This document shows positions 42,833 through 52,210 of a stretch of DNA of 64,000 nt, one piece after another. The notes beneath the pieces are model-generated. The model did not search any database. It saw only the letters and a list, made by a program, of their open reading frames with translations, and was not told the DNA's origin. Made by a program: the position numbers and the translations under genes. This DNA is from Sinorhizobium glycinis (lineage in GTDB: Bacteria; Pseudomonadota; Alphaproteobacteria; Rhizobiales; Rhizobiaceae). The stretch is taken from positions 62,001-126,000 of the forward strand of contig NZ_LPUX01000047.1 of the NCBI RefSeq assembly GCF_001651865.1, in the 5' to 3' direction. Position 1 is the stretch's first letter. Every line of letters begins with the position of its first letter.

Positions 42833-43372
42833 TCAGGCAGCGATCTTCTGCGACTTCAGCGCGGCGAGGATGTTCTGCGGCGAGGAAACGCCATAGGGAT
42901 CGCTGTCGCAATTGTCGGAATAGCCTTCTTCCTCGAACCACTGCTCGACCGTGCCGTTGTTGACGACGGCGGCGTAGCGCCAGGATCGCATGCCGAAGCC
43001 GAGATTGTCCTTGGCCACGAGCATGCCCATCTTGCGTGTGAACTCGCCCGAACCGTCCGGAATGAGCTTGACGTTTTCGAGCCCCTGCGACTTGCCCCAG
43101 GCGTTCATGACGAAGGCGTCGTTGACCGAGATGCAGTAGATCTCATCGATGCCGAGCGCGCGGAACTCGGGCGTCAGCTTCTCGAAATCCGGCAGCTGAT
43201 AGGTCGAGCAGGTCGGGGTGAAGGCGCCCGGCAGCGAGAACAGCACGACGCGCTTGCCGGCGAAATAGTTATCCGACGAGACATCCTGCCAGCGGAACGG
43301 ATTGGAACCGCCGACGGCTTCGTCGCGCACGCGGGTGCGGAAGGTTACAACGGGAACTTTTCTGCCGAGCAT
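42833..43372 (-). CDS. Peroxiredoxin, Prx5/glutaredoxin-type
   Basis: 179 residues from the ATG at 43372 (GAAGGAG six bases upstream; the nearby ATG at 43378 is too close to it). The peroxidatic Cys lies in FSLPGAFTPTCSTYQLPDFE (about residues 44-63), typical of the Prx5/AhpE-like group. A second cysteine pair occurs in ISVND-following and DNCDSD regions. It reduces peroxides with thiols or glutaredoxin in the cytoplasm. It sits between ureC and the ABM gene with its own upstream gap (180 bp) and a terminator, so it may be a separate transcription unit in the urease cluster. Confidence 0.9.
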   Translation of the reverse strand: MLGRKVPVVTFRTRVRDEAVGGSNPFRWQDVSSDNYFAGKRVVLFSLPGAFTPTCSTYQLPDFEKLTPEFRALGIDEIYCISVNDAFVMNAWGKSQGLENVKLIPDGSGEFTRKMGMLVAKDNLGFGMRSWRYAAVVNNGTVEQWFEEEGYSDNCDSDPYGVSSPQNILAALKSQKIAA

Positions 43373-43552
43373 CTTCATCTCCTTCGAGTGGGCAGCCGGC
43401 CGCGTCAAGTCTTGGGAGGAAACCCGGCCGGCGAAAGGGAAGGCCCCTTCTACCGAAGATTCCGCTGCAGTGCAGCATCAAAGCGCAGTTTAAATCGGCG
43501 CCGCATGGCAGCCTTGCGATTGATGCATGGCTGCGGTTTGGCGGGTCTCCCT

Positions 43553-45265
43553 CTAGAACAGGAAGTACCGCTGCGCCATCGGCAGCACGGTCGCCGGTTC
43601 GCAGGTCAGCAGTACGCCGTCCGCGCGAACTTCATAGGTCTCCGGATCGACCTCGATATGCGGCGTCAGGCTGTTGTGGATCATCGACGCCTTACCGATA
43701 CCGCCGCGGGTGTTCTGGACGGCGACGAGTTCCTTGGCGACACCGAGCCTTCCCGCCAGTCCGGCGTCGAGCGAGGCCTGCGAGACGAAGGTCACCGAAG
43801 AATTGGTCCGGCTCCGGCCATAGGCGCCGAACATCGGCCGGTAGTGGACCGGCTGCGGCGTCGGGATGGAGGCGTTCGGGTCGCCCATCGGCGCGGCCGC
43901 GATCGTGCCGCCGAGCAGCACCATGTCCGGCTTGACGCCGAAAAAGGCCGGGTTCCAGAGGACCAGATCGGCGCGCTTGCCGACTTCGAGGGATCCGATC
44001 TCATGGCTGAGGCCATGGGCGATCGCCGGGTTGATCGTGTATTTGGCGACATAGCGCTTGACGCGGAAATTGTCGTTGTCGCCGCTTTCTTCCTCCAGTC
44101 GGCCGCGCTGGCGCTTCATCTTGTCTGCCGTCTGCCAGGTGCGGATCGCCACCTCGCCGACGCGACCCATGGCCTGACTGTCGGAGGAGATGATCGAGAA
44201 GGCGCCGATGTCGTGGAGGATGTCTTCCGCCGCGATCGTCTCCTTGCGGATGCGGCTTTCGGCAAAGGCGATGTCCTCGGGGATCGAGGGGGACAGGTGA
44301 TGGCAGACCATCAGCATGTCGAGATGCTCGGCGAGCGTGTTCAGCGTGTAGGGCCGCGTCGGGTTGGTCGAGGACGGGATGACGTTCGGCTGTCCGCAGA
44401 TCTTGATGATGTCCGGCGCGTGGCCGCCGCCGGCCCCTTCGGTGTGAAAGGCGTGAATGGTCCGGCCCTTGATCGCCGCGATCGTGTCCTCGACGAAGCC
44501 GCTTTCGTTCAGCGTATCGGTGTGGATCATCACCTGGACGTCGTATTCGTCCGCGACCGACAGGCAGCAATCGATCGCCCCGGGCGTCGTTCCCCAATCC
44601 TCGTGCAGCTTCAGCGAGGTGGCGCCGCCGAGCACCATTTCGACGAGCGCGCCGGGCAGCGAGGCATTGCCCTTGCCGGCGAAGGCGAGGTTCATCGGAA
44701 ACGCATCGGCCGCCTCGATCATCCGGGCGATGTGCCACGGCCCCGGCGTGCAGGTGGTCGCCAGCGTGCCGTGCGCCGGCCCCGTGCCGCCGCCCAGCAT
44801 GCAGGTCAACCCGCTCATCAGCGCCTCTTCGATCTGTTGCGGGCAGATGAAGTGGATGTGGCTGTCCATGCCCCCGGCCGTGACGATCTTGCCCTCACCG
44901 GCGATCGCCTCGGTGCCTGGGCCGACGATGATGTTCACGCCCGGCTGCGTGTCCGGATTGCCGGCCTTGCCGATCGCGGCGATCCGGCCGTCCTTGAGGC
45001 CGATATCCGCCTTGACGATTCCCCAGTGATCGACGATCAGCGCATTGGTGATAACCGTATCGACCGCACCGCCCTCGCGCGTCACCTGGCTCTGGCCCAT
45101 GCCGTCGCGGATGACCTTGCCGCCGCCGAACTTCACCTCCTCGCCATAGGTGGTGAAATCCTTCTCGACCTCGATGAAGAGTTCCGTATCGGCAAGCCGA
45201 ACCTTGTCGCCCACGGTCGGACCGAACATGTTGGCATAGGCGGCGCGCGACATTTTGTAGGACAT
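43553..45265 (-). CDS. ureC: Urease subunit alpha UreC
   Basis: 570 residues from the ATG at 45265, the normal length. Nickel ligands and active site: [14 protein letters not shown] (His pair, about 133-146), carbamylated Lys in [15 protein letters not shown] (about 214-228), [13 protein letters not shown] (His), [13 protein letters not shown] (His), and the flap [22 protein letters not shown] containing the mobile Cys and catalytic His; the final Asp is in [11 protein letters not shown]. It hydrolyses urea to ammonia and carbamate with UreA and UreB. Confidence 0.97.
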   Translation of the reverse strand: MSYKMSRAAYANMFGPTVGDKVRLADTELFIEVEKDFTTYGEEVKFGGGKVIRDGMGQSQVTREGGAVDTVITNALIVDHWGIVKADIGLKDGRIAAIGKAGNPDTQPGVNIIVGPGTEAIAGEGKIVTAGGMDSHIHFICPQQIEEALMSGLTCMLGGGTGPAHGTLATTCTPGPWHIARMIEAADAFPMNLAFAGKGNASLPGALVEMVLGGATSLKLHEDWGTTPGAIDCCLSVADEYDVQVMIHTDTLNESGFVEDTIAAIKGRTIHAFHTEGAGGGHAPDIIKICGQPNVIPSSTNPTRPYTLNTLAEHLDMLMVCHHLSPSIPEDIAFAESRIRKETIAAEDILHDIGAFSIISSDSQAMGRVGEVAIRTWQTADKMKRQRGRLEEESGDNDNFRVKRYVAKYTINPAIAHGLSHEIGSLEVGKRADLVLWNPAFFGVKPDMVLLGGTIAAAPMGDPNASIPTPQPVHYRPMFGAYGRSRTNSSVTFVSQASLDAGLAGRLGVAKELVAVQNTRGGIGKASMIHNSLTPHIEVDPETYEVRADGVLLTCEPATVLPMAQRYFLF

Positions 45266-45269
45266 GGTT

Positions 45270-45920
45270 TCAGGCTCCTTGGGGCAAGTCTGGCAAAGGC
45301 AATGGACTGAGGCGACGTAGCCGCCCCTCGGCGGCAAGCGCATTGACAAAACGGCGCTCCGCAGCAAAGGGATGCCACTCCCAGCCGCTGTGACCGAAGC
45401 CGGCAAGCACGATTTCGTCGCCGGCAGAGGCGGTGCCGGACAGGATGTCGGCGATCACCACCAGCCCGCTCGACGGCGCGACGTAGGGCGCCGGCGCGAA
45501 ACGGGCGAGGTCCTGCTCCAACTGCTCGTGCGTCCCTATCGGCACGACCCTATGTCGCCGGCCTGTCGCCCGCGCGAAACTTTCGAAGCCGGTCGTGTAG
45601 TCGTCACAGAAATCGTCGAGGTCCGGATGCGCCTCGGCAAGTGCTGCCCGCATCGCCGCGAATTTCGCGCCGGAGCGCACGCTCCAGAATTCGCGCGCCT
45701 GTCGCACCGGCTCGCTCGTCTTCCAGCGGCCGCCGCCGAGCATCGACAGCGCCGGCCGGCCGGTGTTGCAGACGGCTATGACATCGGTCTTCCTGCCGCC
45801 CCGGCCGACCGAGCGGCAGTCATTGAAGCGGACCACGAGGTCGGCAGCATCGATCGTCGCGGCAGCACCTTCCGGCACCTCGCCGTTGCCCACGATCATG
45901 ATGACGCGCCGACTTTGCAA
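45270..45920 (-). CDS. Urease-operon protein with sialyltransferase-like (GT29-like) motifs
   Basis: 216 residues. The N-terminus [10 protein letters not shown] (about 7-16), [15 protein letters not shown] (about 25-39) and [11 protein letters not shown] (about 44-54) resembles the L-sialylmotif of GT29 sialyltransferases (VVGNSG, D-x-V-x-R-x-N, followed by G-x-R-T). The C-terminal part has a phosphate-binding-like [12 protein letters not shown] and [16 protein letters not shown] (His resembling the VS motif). No signal peptide or membrane helix, so it would be cytoplasmic. Rhizobial proteins of this type are often labelled urease operon accessory protein without tested function. It ends 4 bp before ureC. 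Confidence 0.7.
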   Translation of the reverse strand: MQSRRVIMIVGNGEVPEGAAATIDAADLVVRFNDCRSVGRGGRKTDVIAVCNTGRPALSMLGGGRWKTSEPVRQAREFWSVRSGAKFAAMRAALAEAHPDLDDFCDDYTTGFESFARATGRRHRVVPIGTHEQLEQDLARFAPAPYVAPSSGLVVIADILSGTASAGDEIVLAGFGHSGWEWHPFAAERRFVNALAAEGRLRRLSPLPLPDLPQGA

Positions 45921-45923
45921 CGG

Positions 45924-46346
45924 TCAGTTCCCTGCAGTTTCGAGCAACTCTTTCAATTCGGCGGTACGCTTGCGGGTCAATTCCGCGAGGCAGCCGGAGA
46001 CCAGCATGGGCTCCATCGAGCCGCCCCGCGCCTCGAACCCGGCGAGCTCGCACTGACCGTCGCGGTAGCCGATCCAGGCCCGTTGCGCCTTCTTCAACGC
46101 TTCGACGGCTCCGACATAGGCGACATCGATGGCACCGAGCTCCTTGTCGGTTTCCTGCATCGCGGCGATCGCCTCACGGTAGATTTTATTGAGTTCCGCG
46201 TCCGCCGCCTGGTATTCCTGATCGGCGCAAATGTTCAAATCCATCTGCGTCACTGCCTTTTGGCAGTCCACCTCAGGCTGTTCCTGAGCGAAGGCGGAAC
46301 CCACGAGAATGAAAAGCAGGCCGGTTGCGGGTGCGGCCGCCCTCAT
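45924..46346 (-). CDS. LprI-family lysozyme-inhibitor-like secreted protein (DUF1311)
   Basis: 140 residues. Signal peptide ends at Ala-Phe-Ala (about residue 20). The mature domain has the DUF1311/LprI pattern: [30 protein letters not shown] (about 27-56), [27 protein letters not shown] (about 85-111) and a C-terminal [17 protein letters not shown], with four conserved Cys. Such proteins are periplasmic and some inhibit lysozyme. It overlaps the ureB stop by four bases, so it is translated with the urease operon. Confidence 0.85.
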   Translation of the reverse strand: MRAAAPATGLLFILVGSAFAQEQPEVDCQKAVTQMDLNICADQEYQAADAELNKIYREAIAAMQETDKELGAIDVAYVGAVEALKKAQRAWIGYRDGQCELAGFEARGGSMEPMLVSGCLAELTRKRTAELKELLETAGN

Positions 46347-46648
46347 AGCTTGCCCATCACCTGCTGGCGGAAGCCAAAAACCTCGCGCTTGCCGGAAAGC
46401 GGGATCAGCGTGACCTGCCGCGTCTGCCCCGGCTCGAAGCGCACGGCCGTGCCGGCGGGGATGTCGAGCCGCTTGCCCCGAGCCGCGTCACGGTCGAAGA
46501 TCAGGCCGGGGTTCGTTTCCGCAAAATGATAGTGACTGCCAACCTGCACCGGCCGGTCGCCGGAGTTGGAGACTTCAATGGTGACGGTCTGAAGACCGCC
46601 ATTGAGTTCGATGTCGCCAGCGGCTGCGATAATCTCGCCTGGAATCAT
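46343..46648 (-). CDS. ureB: Urease subunit beta UreB
   Basis: 101 residues from the ATG at 46648; a GTG two codons upstream is too close to the AGGGGG ribosome binding site. Family signatures: [18 protein letters not shown] at the N-terminus, [40 protein letters not shown] (about 40-79), ending QQVMGKL. Structural subunit of urease, between the DUF1272 gene and the LprI-type gene. Confidence 0.95.
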   Translation of the reverse strand: MIPGEIIAAAGDIELNGGLQTVTIEVSNSGDRPVQVGSHYHFAETNPGLIFDRDAARGKRLDIPAGTAVRFEPGQTRQVTLIPLSGKREVFGFRQQVMGKL

Positions 46649-46660
46649 GCTCACGCCCCC

Positions 46661-46915
46661 TTACGCGGCCTTCTCTGACGCGCAGCCTTGCGGTTTCAGC
46701 ACGCGCTCCGTCGAAGCCGGATATTTCTTCAGCATTGCCGCCGGACGCACCGGCCGGCAGACCAGTTCGCCGCTGCAGTTCGGGCAGATCCCGGAGAGCT
46801 TTGCCTCGGCGCAATCGGCGCAAAAGGTGCATTCGAAAGTGCAGATCATCGCCTCCCGGCTGTCGGGCGGCAGGTCGCGATCGCAACATTCGCAGTTCGG
46901 GCGCAGGCTCAGCAT
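46661..46915 (-). CDS. DUF1272 cysteine-rich zinc-binding protein
   Basis: 84 residues. Eight cysteines in a treble-clef/RING-like spacing: PNCECCDRDLP (two), CTFECTFCADCAE (four) and GICPNCSGELVCRP (three, one possibly free). This matches DUF1272, a family often found in rhizobial urease clusters. It probably binds zinc; function unknown. It lies between ureA (10 bp downstream of its stop) and ureB. Confidence 0.85.
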   Translation of the reverse strand: MLSLRPNCECCDRDLPPDSREAMICTFECTFCADCAEAKLSGICPNCSGELVCRPVRPAAMLKKYPASTERVLKPQGCASEKAA

Positions 46916-46924
46916 GATTTCCTC

Positions 46925-47227
46925 CTAGCGGATCGGCTCGTGAACGGTGACGAGCTTCGTCCCATCCGGGAAAGTCGCCTCGATCTGGATGTCGTGGATC
47001 ATCTCCGCAATGCCCTCCATCACCTGGTCGCGGGTCAGCACATGCGCGCCGGCCTCCATCAATTCGGCAACGGAACGGCCGTCGCGCGCACCCTCGACGA
47101 CGAAATCGGTGATGAGGGCGATGGCCTCGGGATGGTTGAGCTTGACACCTCGCTCAAGACGTCGGCGCGCGACCATTGCCGCCATGGAAATCAACAGTTT
47201 GTCTTTTTCGCGCGGAGTGAGATTCAT
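46925..47227 (-). CDS. ureA: Urease subunit gamma UreA
   Basis: 100 residues, full length for the family: [39 protein letters not shown] at the N-terminus, then [32 protein letters not shown] at the C-terminus. Small structural subunit of urease. It follows ureD by 27 bp. Confidence 0.96.
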   Translation of the reverse strand: MNLTPREKDKLLISMAAMVARRRLERGVKLNHPEAIALITDFVVEGARDGRSVAELMEAGAHVLTRDQVMEGIAEMIHDIQIEATFPDGTKLVTVHEPIR

Positions 47228-47254
47228 GCGTCGCTATCCGGATTGCTTGCGGGA

Positions 47255-48088
47255 TCAGAGAGTCCAGACTTTCGGCACAGATGCGTCCTTACGCAAGTGC
47301 GAAATGAGCGGGACGAGGATTTTTCTAAGCTCGAAACCATCGGCAGCCGCGACACGGGCGACGAGCTTGTCGCGGCCGCCGACCTTGTAGTGGCTGACGC
47401 CAGACGCCACGACCGGTGCGAGTATTCCGCGCAGCTTCGAAAGCATCGCTTCGCAGTCCGGCGCCGCATAGAGGAGCGTGGCGAAAGCGGCAGCGCCGCC
47501 AAGCGTTGCGGGCCTGGCGGCAAGCCTCGCAATGTCATCGGCAAGCGTCAGGTTCTCGGCATGGACCAGCCTGCCGCCGCTCCGGACCCGCCAGCGATCG
47601 CGAAACAGGCCGGCATGCACCGCCTCGCCCATCGCCTTGCGGCCGAGAAGCACGGCCTCGACCGCGAGAAAACTCGCATCGGGCGCCAGATCGACCTCGA
47701 GCGAGCGCGACAGCGAGGCGCGGTCGAAGAGGATCGTTTCCTGTGGCAGCCAATCGACCCGGGCTCCGGCAGCCACAGATATGCGCGTCGCGATCGCGGC
47801 CGTATCCGCACTCGCCTTGTAGATCTTCTCGCAGGCCTGCGTGGTCAGCGTCAGGCTGGTCCCCGCGCCGGCCGCGAAGCCCCATTCGAGTTGGTCGCCC
47901 CCGGTAACGCCGCCCGAGGAGTTGATGAGCACCGCTTCCATCGAACTGTCGAAGGTCTTGGGCAAACGGATCTTGGCGCAGCCTTCCTGGTAGAGCTCGG
48001 CGATGCGCGTGCGGCCCCTTTCGGACTTGGCAACAAGCCGCCCCTTTCCCCACGCCCTTTGCGGAGCGATGATCGCCGCGTCACTCAA
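47255..48088 (-). CDS. ureD: Urease accessory protein UreD
   Basis: 277 residues from TTG 48088, preceded by GGGGAC ten bases upstream; an in-frame ATG at 48130 would add 14 residues but has no ribosome binding site. Family features: [38 protein letters not shown] at the N-terminus, [21 protein letters not shown], and [12 protein letters not shown]. UreD is the scaffold that binds apourease and recruits UreF/UreG. First gene of the urease operon. Confidence 0.93.
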   Translation of the reverse strand: MSDAAIIAPQRAWGKGRLVAKSERGRTRIAELYQEGCAKIRLPKTFDSSMEAVLINSSGGVTGGDQLEWGFAAGAGTSLTLTTQACEKIYKASADTAAIATRISVAAGARVDWLPQETILFDRASLSRSLEVDLAPDASFLAVEAVLLGRKAMGEAVHAGLFRDRWRVRSGGRLVHAENLTLADDIARLAARPATLGGAAAFATLLYAAPDCEAMLSKLRGILAPVVASGVSHYKVGGRDKLVARVAAADGFELRKILVPLISHLRKDASVPKVWTL

Positions 48089-48263
48089 GTCTTCAGACGT
48101 CCCCTGCCGGCACGCCCCGCCGACGTGCATCGATGCGGCATGGTCTGAAATCGTAAGACCAAAGTCAAGTCTCTGTTTCGCAAGCGAAATCGAGGCCGCT
48201 GAAATAAACAAAGCTCGGGTGGGCGGCTACGAGCAGGGGCCGGACCGCGGGGACTTCCGAACA

Positions 48264-48292
48264 GAGAGGGCGCCGGCTTGCGGCACCCTCTC
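48264..48292. terminator. Hairpin between the hydrolase and ureD genes
   Basis: GAGAGGGCGCCG (48264-48275) pairs with CGGCACCCTCTC (48281-48292), 12 bp with one mismatch/G-U, loop of 5. It follows the hydrolase gene on the minus strand but lacks a clear T run. Confidence 0.45.
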
Positions 48293-48319
48293 CTACGGCT
48301 ACTCCGACACGTGCTATCT

Positions 48320-49309
48320 TTAGGAGCGTGCGAACTCCAGCAGGTCCTTGTTCAACTGCTCCTTGTGCGTGTCCGTGATTCCGTGCGGCGCACCCGGATA
48401 GACCTTCAGCTCCGCATGCGGAATGAGCTTCCCGGCGGCTCGGGCGGCAGCATCGATCGGAACGATCTGGTCGTCGTCGCCGTGGATGATCAGCGTCGGC
48501 ACATCGAACTTCTTCAGGTCCTCGGTGAAGTCTGTCTGCGAGAAGGCAACGATCGAATCATAGGTGTTCTTGTGGCCGGCCGTCATGCCCTGCAGCCAGA
48601 AGCTGTCGATCATCCCCTGCGAAGGCTTCGCGCCCGGCCGGTTGAAGCCGAAGAAGGGCCCCGAGGCGATGTCCTTGTAGAGTTGCGAGCGGTCGGCGAG
48701 GCTGGCCGCCTGCAAGCCATCGAACACGTCCTTCGGCAGGCCACCGGGGTTCTTGTCGGTCTTGACCATCAGCGGCGGCACTGCCGAGATCAGGCCAGCC
48801 TTGGCGACGCGGCTCGTACCGTGACGGCCGATATAGCGGGCGATCTCGCCGCCGCCGGTGGAAAAGCCGGCCAGGAAGATGCCCTTGAGATCCAGTTGCT
48901 CGATCAGATCGGCAAGATCGTCGGCATAATGATCCATGTCGTTGCCATCCCAGGGCTGGCTGGACCGGCCGTGACCGCGGCGATCATGGGTGACGACGCG
49001 GAAACCGTTGTTGGCCAAATGGAAGGCCTGGGCTTCCCAGCTATCGGATGACAGCGGCCAGCCGTGGCTGAGGACGACGACCGGACCGTCCTTCGGACCC
49101 CAGTCCTTGTAGTAGATTTCAACGCCGTCGCGAGTTGTGATCCTGCTTCCCATGGTCCTTGCTCCTTCCGTGGTTGATGGCTTTACCTTATCCGCCGCTG
49201 CGGCCGGCGGGGAGACTGAGAGTGCGGCGGCCGCGCTGGCGGCACCGAGAGCTCCCGCCAGCATCTCCCTCCTGGAAACGGTGGCCGTGGTGTTTTGAAC
49301 CTTGGCCAT
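48320..49309 (-). CDS. Alpha/beta hydrolase of the non-heme chloroperoxidase type, Tat-exported
   Basis: 329 residues from the ATG at 49309 (GGAG upstream). The N-terminus has a Tat motif ([19 protein letters not shown]). The hydrolase domain has the oxyanion [10 protein letters not shown], nucleophile elbow GFSTGG (Ser; about residue 153-158), acid Asp in [11 protein letters not shown] and His in APHGITDTH near the C-terminus. Most similar to bacterial non-heme chloroperoxidases/esterases. It is divergent from a MarR/OhrR-type regulator with three operator repeats between, so it is likely induced by organic peroxide or a lipophilic compound (inference). Confidence 0.88.
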   Translation of the reverse strand: MAKVQNTTATVSRREMLAGALGAASAAAALSVSPPAAAADKVKPSTTEGARTMGSRITTRDGVEIYYKDWGPKDGPVVVLSHGWPLSSDSWEAQAFHLANNGFRVVTHDRRGHGRSSQPWDGNDMDHYADDLADLIEQLDLKGIFLAGFSTGGGEIARYIGRHGTSRVAKAGLISAVPPLMVKTDKNPGGLPKDVFDGLQAASLADRSQLYKDIASGPFFGFNRPGAKPSQGMIDSFWLQGMTAGHKNTYDSIVAFSQTDFTEDLKKFDVPTLIIHGDDDQIVPIDAAARAAGKLIPHAELKVYPGAPHGITDTHKEQLNKDLLEFARS

Positions 49310-49344
49310 CGAATTGCTCCATCTTTTCGTGAGGCAGCTATTAA

Positions 49345-49454
49345 ATCGCGTACGATATAAATCGACGTTTTTCATCGCCATCGATTAAATCGTGTACGAT
49401 GTTTATCGCGAACAAATCCCCCTGTCAATACCTTGCGATTATATCGCGAACGAT
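49345..49454. promoter_or_regulatory. Three MarR/OhrR-type operators
   Basis: ATCGCGTACGAT (49345-49356), ATCGTGTACGAT (49389-49400) and ATCGCGAACGAT (49443-49454) are palindromes of the form ATCG-YG-WACGAT, with a further half-site ATCGCGAAC at 49405-49413. They fill the region between the divergent hydrolase and regulator genes, which implies joint autoregulation. Confidence 0.75.
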
Positions 49455-49489
49455 TTACCTTGTTTTCTACGCGAACTCGGAAGAAGGTC

Positions 49490-49942
49490 ATGGCGAAGGC
49501 AGAGACTCCCTCCCCCGAAGAGCTGATGAAGCTCGATAATTTCCTGTGCTTCGCGATCTATTCTGCGAACCATGCATTCACGCGCGTCTACAAGCCTCTG
49601 CTCGACGAGTTGGACCTCACCTATCCACAATATCTCGTGATGGTTGCCCTATGGGAAAAGGACGATCAGACTGTCGGCAGCCTGGGGGAGAAGCTCTTCC
49701 TGGAATCAAGCACCCTCACCCCGATGCTGAAGCGTCTCGAGGCGATGGGTTATATTTCGAGGGTTCGCGACCGGGCCGATGAGCGCCAGGTGCGGGTGCG
49801 CCTGACCGAGATCGGCCGAGCGCTCAAGGAAAAGGCCAGCACCGTTCCGCTTGGCATCGTTGATGCGACCGGAATGGAACCCGCGGAGATTGGCCGGCTC
49901 AAAAAGGAAATCGCAACACTCCGCGCGTCGCTGTTGCGGTAG
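49490..49942 (+). CDS. MarR-family regulator, OhrR-like
   Basis: 150 residues from the ATG at 49490. The OhrR-type opening LDNFLCFAIYSANHAFTRVYKPLLDELDLTYPQYLVM (about residues 14-50) contains the reactive Cys (residue about 19) with the Tyr partners that sense organic hydroperoxides. The winged helix follows: VGSLGEKLFLESSTLTPMLKRLEAMGYISRVRDRADERQVRVRLTEIG (about 60-107). Likely represses itself and the divergent hydrolase through the ATCG-YG-WACGAT sites. Oddly, the usual partner gene ohr is not adjacent. Confidence 0.88.
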   Translation: MAKAETPSPEELMKLDNFLCFAIYSANHAFTRVYKPLLDELDLTYPQYLVMVALWEKDDQTVGSLGEKLFLESSTLTPMLKRLEAMGYISRVRDRADERQVRVRLTEIGRALKEKASTVPLGIVDATGMEPAEIGRLKKEIATLRASLLR

Positions 49943-49955
49943 CGCTGTCACCCAT

Positions 49956-50945
49956 TTAAACGCCGACGACCACCGCCCCTCCGGTCAGCCCCGCGCCGGC
50001 CGCCGTCAGCAACAGCCTTTCCCCATGCGCGAAACGCTTGGCCTTGTGCGCGAGCGAAAGCGACAACGGGATCGTCGCTGCCGACGAATTGCCGTGGTCC
50101 TCGATGGTCCGCACGGTCTTTGACGGGTCGATGCCGAGATTGCCGCAGACTGCATCGAAGATCCGGACATTCGCCTGGTGCGGCACGAAGCGGCTGACGT
50201 CCCCCGGGCCAAGACCGGCATCGGCGAGCGCTTGGGTTGCGCAAGCCGTCATCATCTCCACTGCCCGCACGAACACCTCCCGCCCGTCGCACATCGTCAT
50301 CAGCACGTCCTCCGCCGCCATCCCCGCCGCGAAGGGTCGGTTGCTGCCGCCGGCGGGAATCGTGATCAGATCGTAGCCGCTCCCGTCCGATGCCAGATCG
50401 ACTCCGACAAGCCCCTTGGCCGGATCGGCTGACGGCGCGACCACAACCGCACCGGCCGCATCGGCAAAGAGCACGGCGCTCGCCCTCTCGGCCGGGTTGA
50501 TGCGGCGGCTCAGGATATTGGCGGCAACGACGAGAACAGGCTTTGCCTGCGCACGAACGAAGCCGTCGGCGAGCGTCAGCGCGTAGAGGAAGCCCGAGCA
50601 GGCACCGGCAAGGTCGATCGCACCGGAGTTGGCGAGTCCGAGACGATGGGCGAGCAGCGGTGCGGAGGGCGGCAGGAGGTGATCGGGCGTCGAGGTCGCA
50701 AGCAGCGTCAAGGCGATATCGCCTCGCGGAATCCCCGCATCCTCAAGCGCGGCTTCGCCGGCCCTCGCCGCAAGGCCGCTCAGCGTATCGCCGTCCTCGA
50801 CCCAGCGCCGTGCGCGGATGCCGGTGCGGCGCTCGATCCAGCCCGGCTCAAGCCCGAGTTTCGCTTCGATCTCGGCGTTCTCGACGCGCCGCGCCGGCAC
50901 GGAATGGCCGAAGCCGGCAAGGCGGGATGACCGGACGACGCTCAT
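49956..50945 (-). CDS. bioZ: BioZ-type 3-ketoacyl-ACP synthase III (biotin precursor synthesis)
   Basis: 329 residues, FabH family. Catalytic Cys in [13 protein letters not shown] (about 113-125), His in [10 protein letters not shown] (about 252-261) and Asn in [11 protein letters not shown] (about 283-293). In Agrobacterium and Brucella, BioZ condenses glutaryl-CoA with malonyl-ACP to start pimeloyl-ACP synthesis, replacing BioC/BioH. Its place as last gene of bioBFDAZ, overlapping bioA by four bases, supports that function over general fatty acid synthesis. Confidence 0.9.
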   Translation of the reverse strand: MSVVRSSRLAGFGHSVPARRVENAEIEAKLGLEPGWIERRTGIRARRWVEDGDTLSGLAARAGEAALEDAGIPRGDIALTLLATSTPDHLLPPSAPLLAHRLGLANSGAIDLAGACSGFLYALTLADGFVRAQAKPVLVVAANILSRRINPAERASAVLFADAAGAVVVAPSADPAKGLVGVDLASDGSGYDLITIPAGGSNRPFAAGMAAEDVLMTMCDGREVFVRAVEMMTACATQALADAGLGPGDVSRFVPHQANVRIFDAVCGNLGIDPSKTVRTIEDHGNSSAATIPLSLSLAHKAKRFAHGERLLLTAAGAGLTGGAVVVGV

Positions 50946-52210
50946 AGCCGCCCCGCCGCAAAGGCCGACGCCGCCTCGTCGATCGCGTCATAGGCCCGGT
51001 CGAGATCGGCGTCGGTGACGCAATAGGGCGGCATCAGATAGATGACATTGCCGAGCGGGCGGATGAGCAGCCGGCGCTCACGAAAGAAGCGCTTCAGCCG
51101 CGGCCCGACATCCGCCAGATAGCCGCCCGCCGACACGGAAAGGTCAAGCGCGACGATCGTACCGGCCTGGCGAACATTGCGGAAGCGCGGATCGGCGCCG
51201 AAGCGCTGGAGATGCCGCCGCTGCTTCGCGGCAAGCGCTTCGATGCGTTCGCCGACCGGCTCCGAGTTCCAGACGGCGAGATTGGCGACGGCCGCCGCGC
51301 AGGCGATCGGATTGGCCGTATAGGAGCTGGAATGGAAGAATGTCCGGCGCCGGTCGACCGACAGATGCGCGTCGAATATCTCGGCCGTGCAAAGGGTCGC
51401 CGCCAGCGGCAGCGCTCCGCCGGTCAGGCCCTTCGAGGTGCAGAGGATGTCCGGCGCGATCCCTGCCTGCTCGCAGGCAAACAGGCTGCCGGTCCGGCCC
51501 CAGCCGGTCATCACCTCGTCGGCAATCAGGAGAGTGCCGTGCCGTTCGGCAATCCGCTTCAGTTCGGCAAGCACGACAGCCGGGTAGATCTTCATCCCGC
51601 CGGCACCGAGAACCAACGGCTCGGCGATGAGCGCCGCCACACGGCCGGAAGCGCAAATGCTGTCGAACGCGTCGAGCGTCTCCTGTTCGCGTCCGGGCTC
51701 CGGGAACGGCAACCGGTCGACGGCGAAGAGAAGCGGCTCGTAGGCGGCATTGAACACGCCGCGCTCGCCGGCCGACATCGTGCCGATCGTATCGCCGTGA
51801 TAGCTGTGCTCCATCACGCAGATGCGGCTGCGCGGTGCGCCGATATTGTTGAAGTAGCCGAGCGCCATCTTCAGCGCCACCTCCACGGCCGTCGAGCCGC
51901 TGTCGGAATAGAAGACGTGCTTCAGTCCGACGGGGGCGATCTCGATCAGGCCCTTGGCCAGTTCCTCCGCCGGCGCATGGGTATATTCGGCGAAGATCAC
52001 CTGATCATAGGTTTCCGCGGCGCTCCGGATCGCCTCCATGATCGCCGGGTGTCGGTGACCGTGGGTGATCACCCACCAGGACGAGATCGCATCGAGAATG
52101 TGCGCGCCCTCCTCGCCGATCAGATAGGCGCCCTCGGTGCGGACGATACGCTTCATCGCCGGTTCCAGCGCGTGCTGGGTAAAGGGGTGCCACACCGGAG
52201 AGCGGCTCAT
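50942..52210 (-). CDS. bioA: Adenosylmethionine-8-amino-7-oxononanoate aminotransferase BioA
   Basis: 422 residues, class III PLP aminotransferase. The N-terminus [11 protein letters not shown] is typical; [13 protein letters not shown], then [12 protein letters not shown], the PLP-contacting [14 protein letters not shown] with its Asp, and the PLP Lys in [14 protein letters not shown] (about residue 274). It converts KAPA to DAPA, the second-to-last stage of biotin synthesis, using SAM as amino donor. It overlaps bioD and bioZ by four bases on each side. Confidence 0.94.
   Translation of the reverse strand: MSRSPVWHPFTQHALEPAMKRIVRTEGAYLIGEEGAHILDAISSWWVITHGHRHPAIMEAIRSAAETYDQVIFAEYTHAPAEELAKGLIEIAPVGLKHVFYSDSGSTAVEVALKMALGYFNNIGAPRSRICVMEHSYHGDTIGTMSAGERGVFNAAYEPLLFAVDRLPFPEPGREQETLDAFDSICASGRVAALIAEPLVLGAGGMKIYPAVVLAELKRIAERHGTLLIADEVMTGWGRTGSLFACEQAGIAPDILCTSKGLTGGALPLAATLCTAEIFDAHLSVDRRRTFFHSSSYTANPIACAAAVANLAVWNSEPVGERIEALAAKQRRHLQRFGADPRFRNVRQAGTIVALDLSVSAGGYLADVGPRLKRFFRERRLLIRPLGNVIYLMPPYCVTDADLDRAYDAIDEAASAFAAGRL

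Noticed and set aside
42704-45310. 868-codon open frame on the plus strand
   Set aside because: It is antisense to ureC, the peroxiredoxin and the ABM gene, all of which have full family motifs. Long antisense frames are common in GC-rich coding DNA; no domain was recognised in it.
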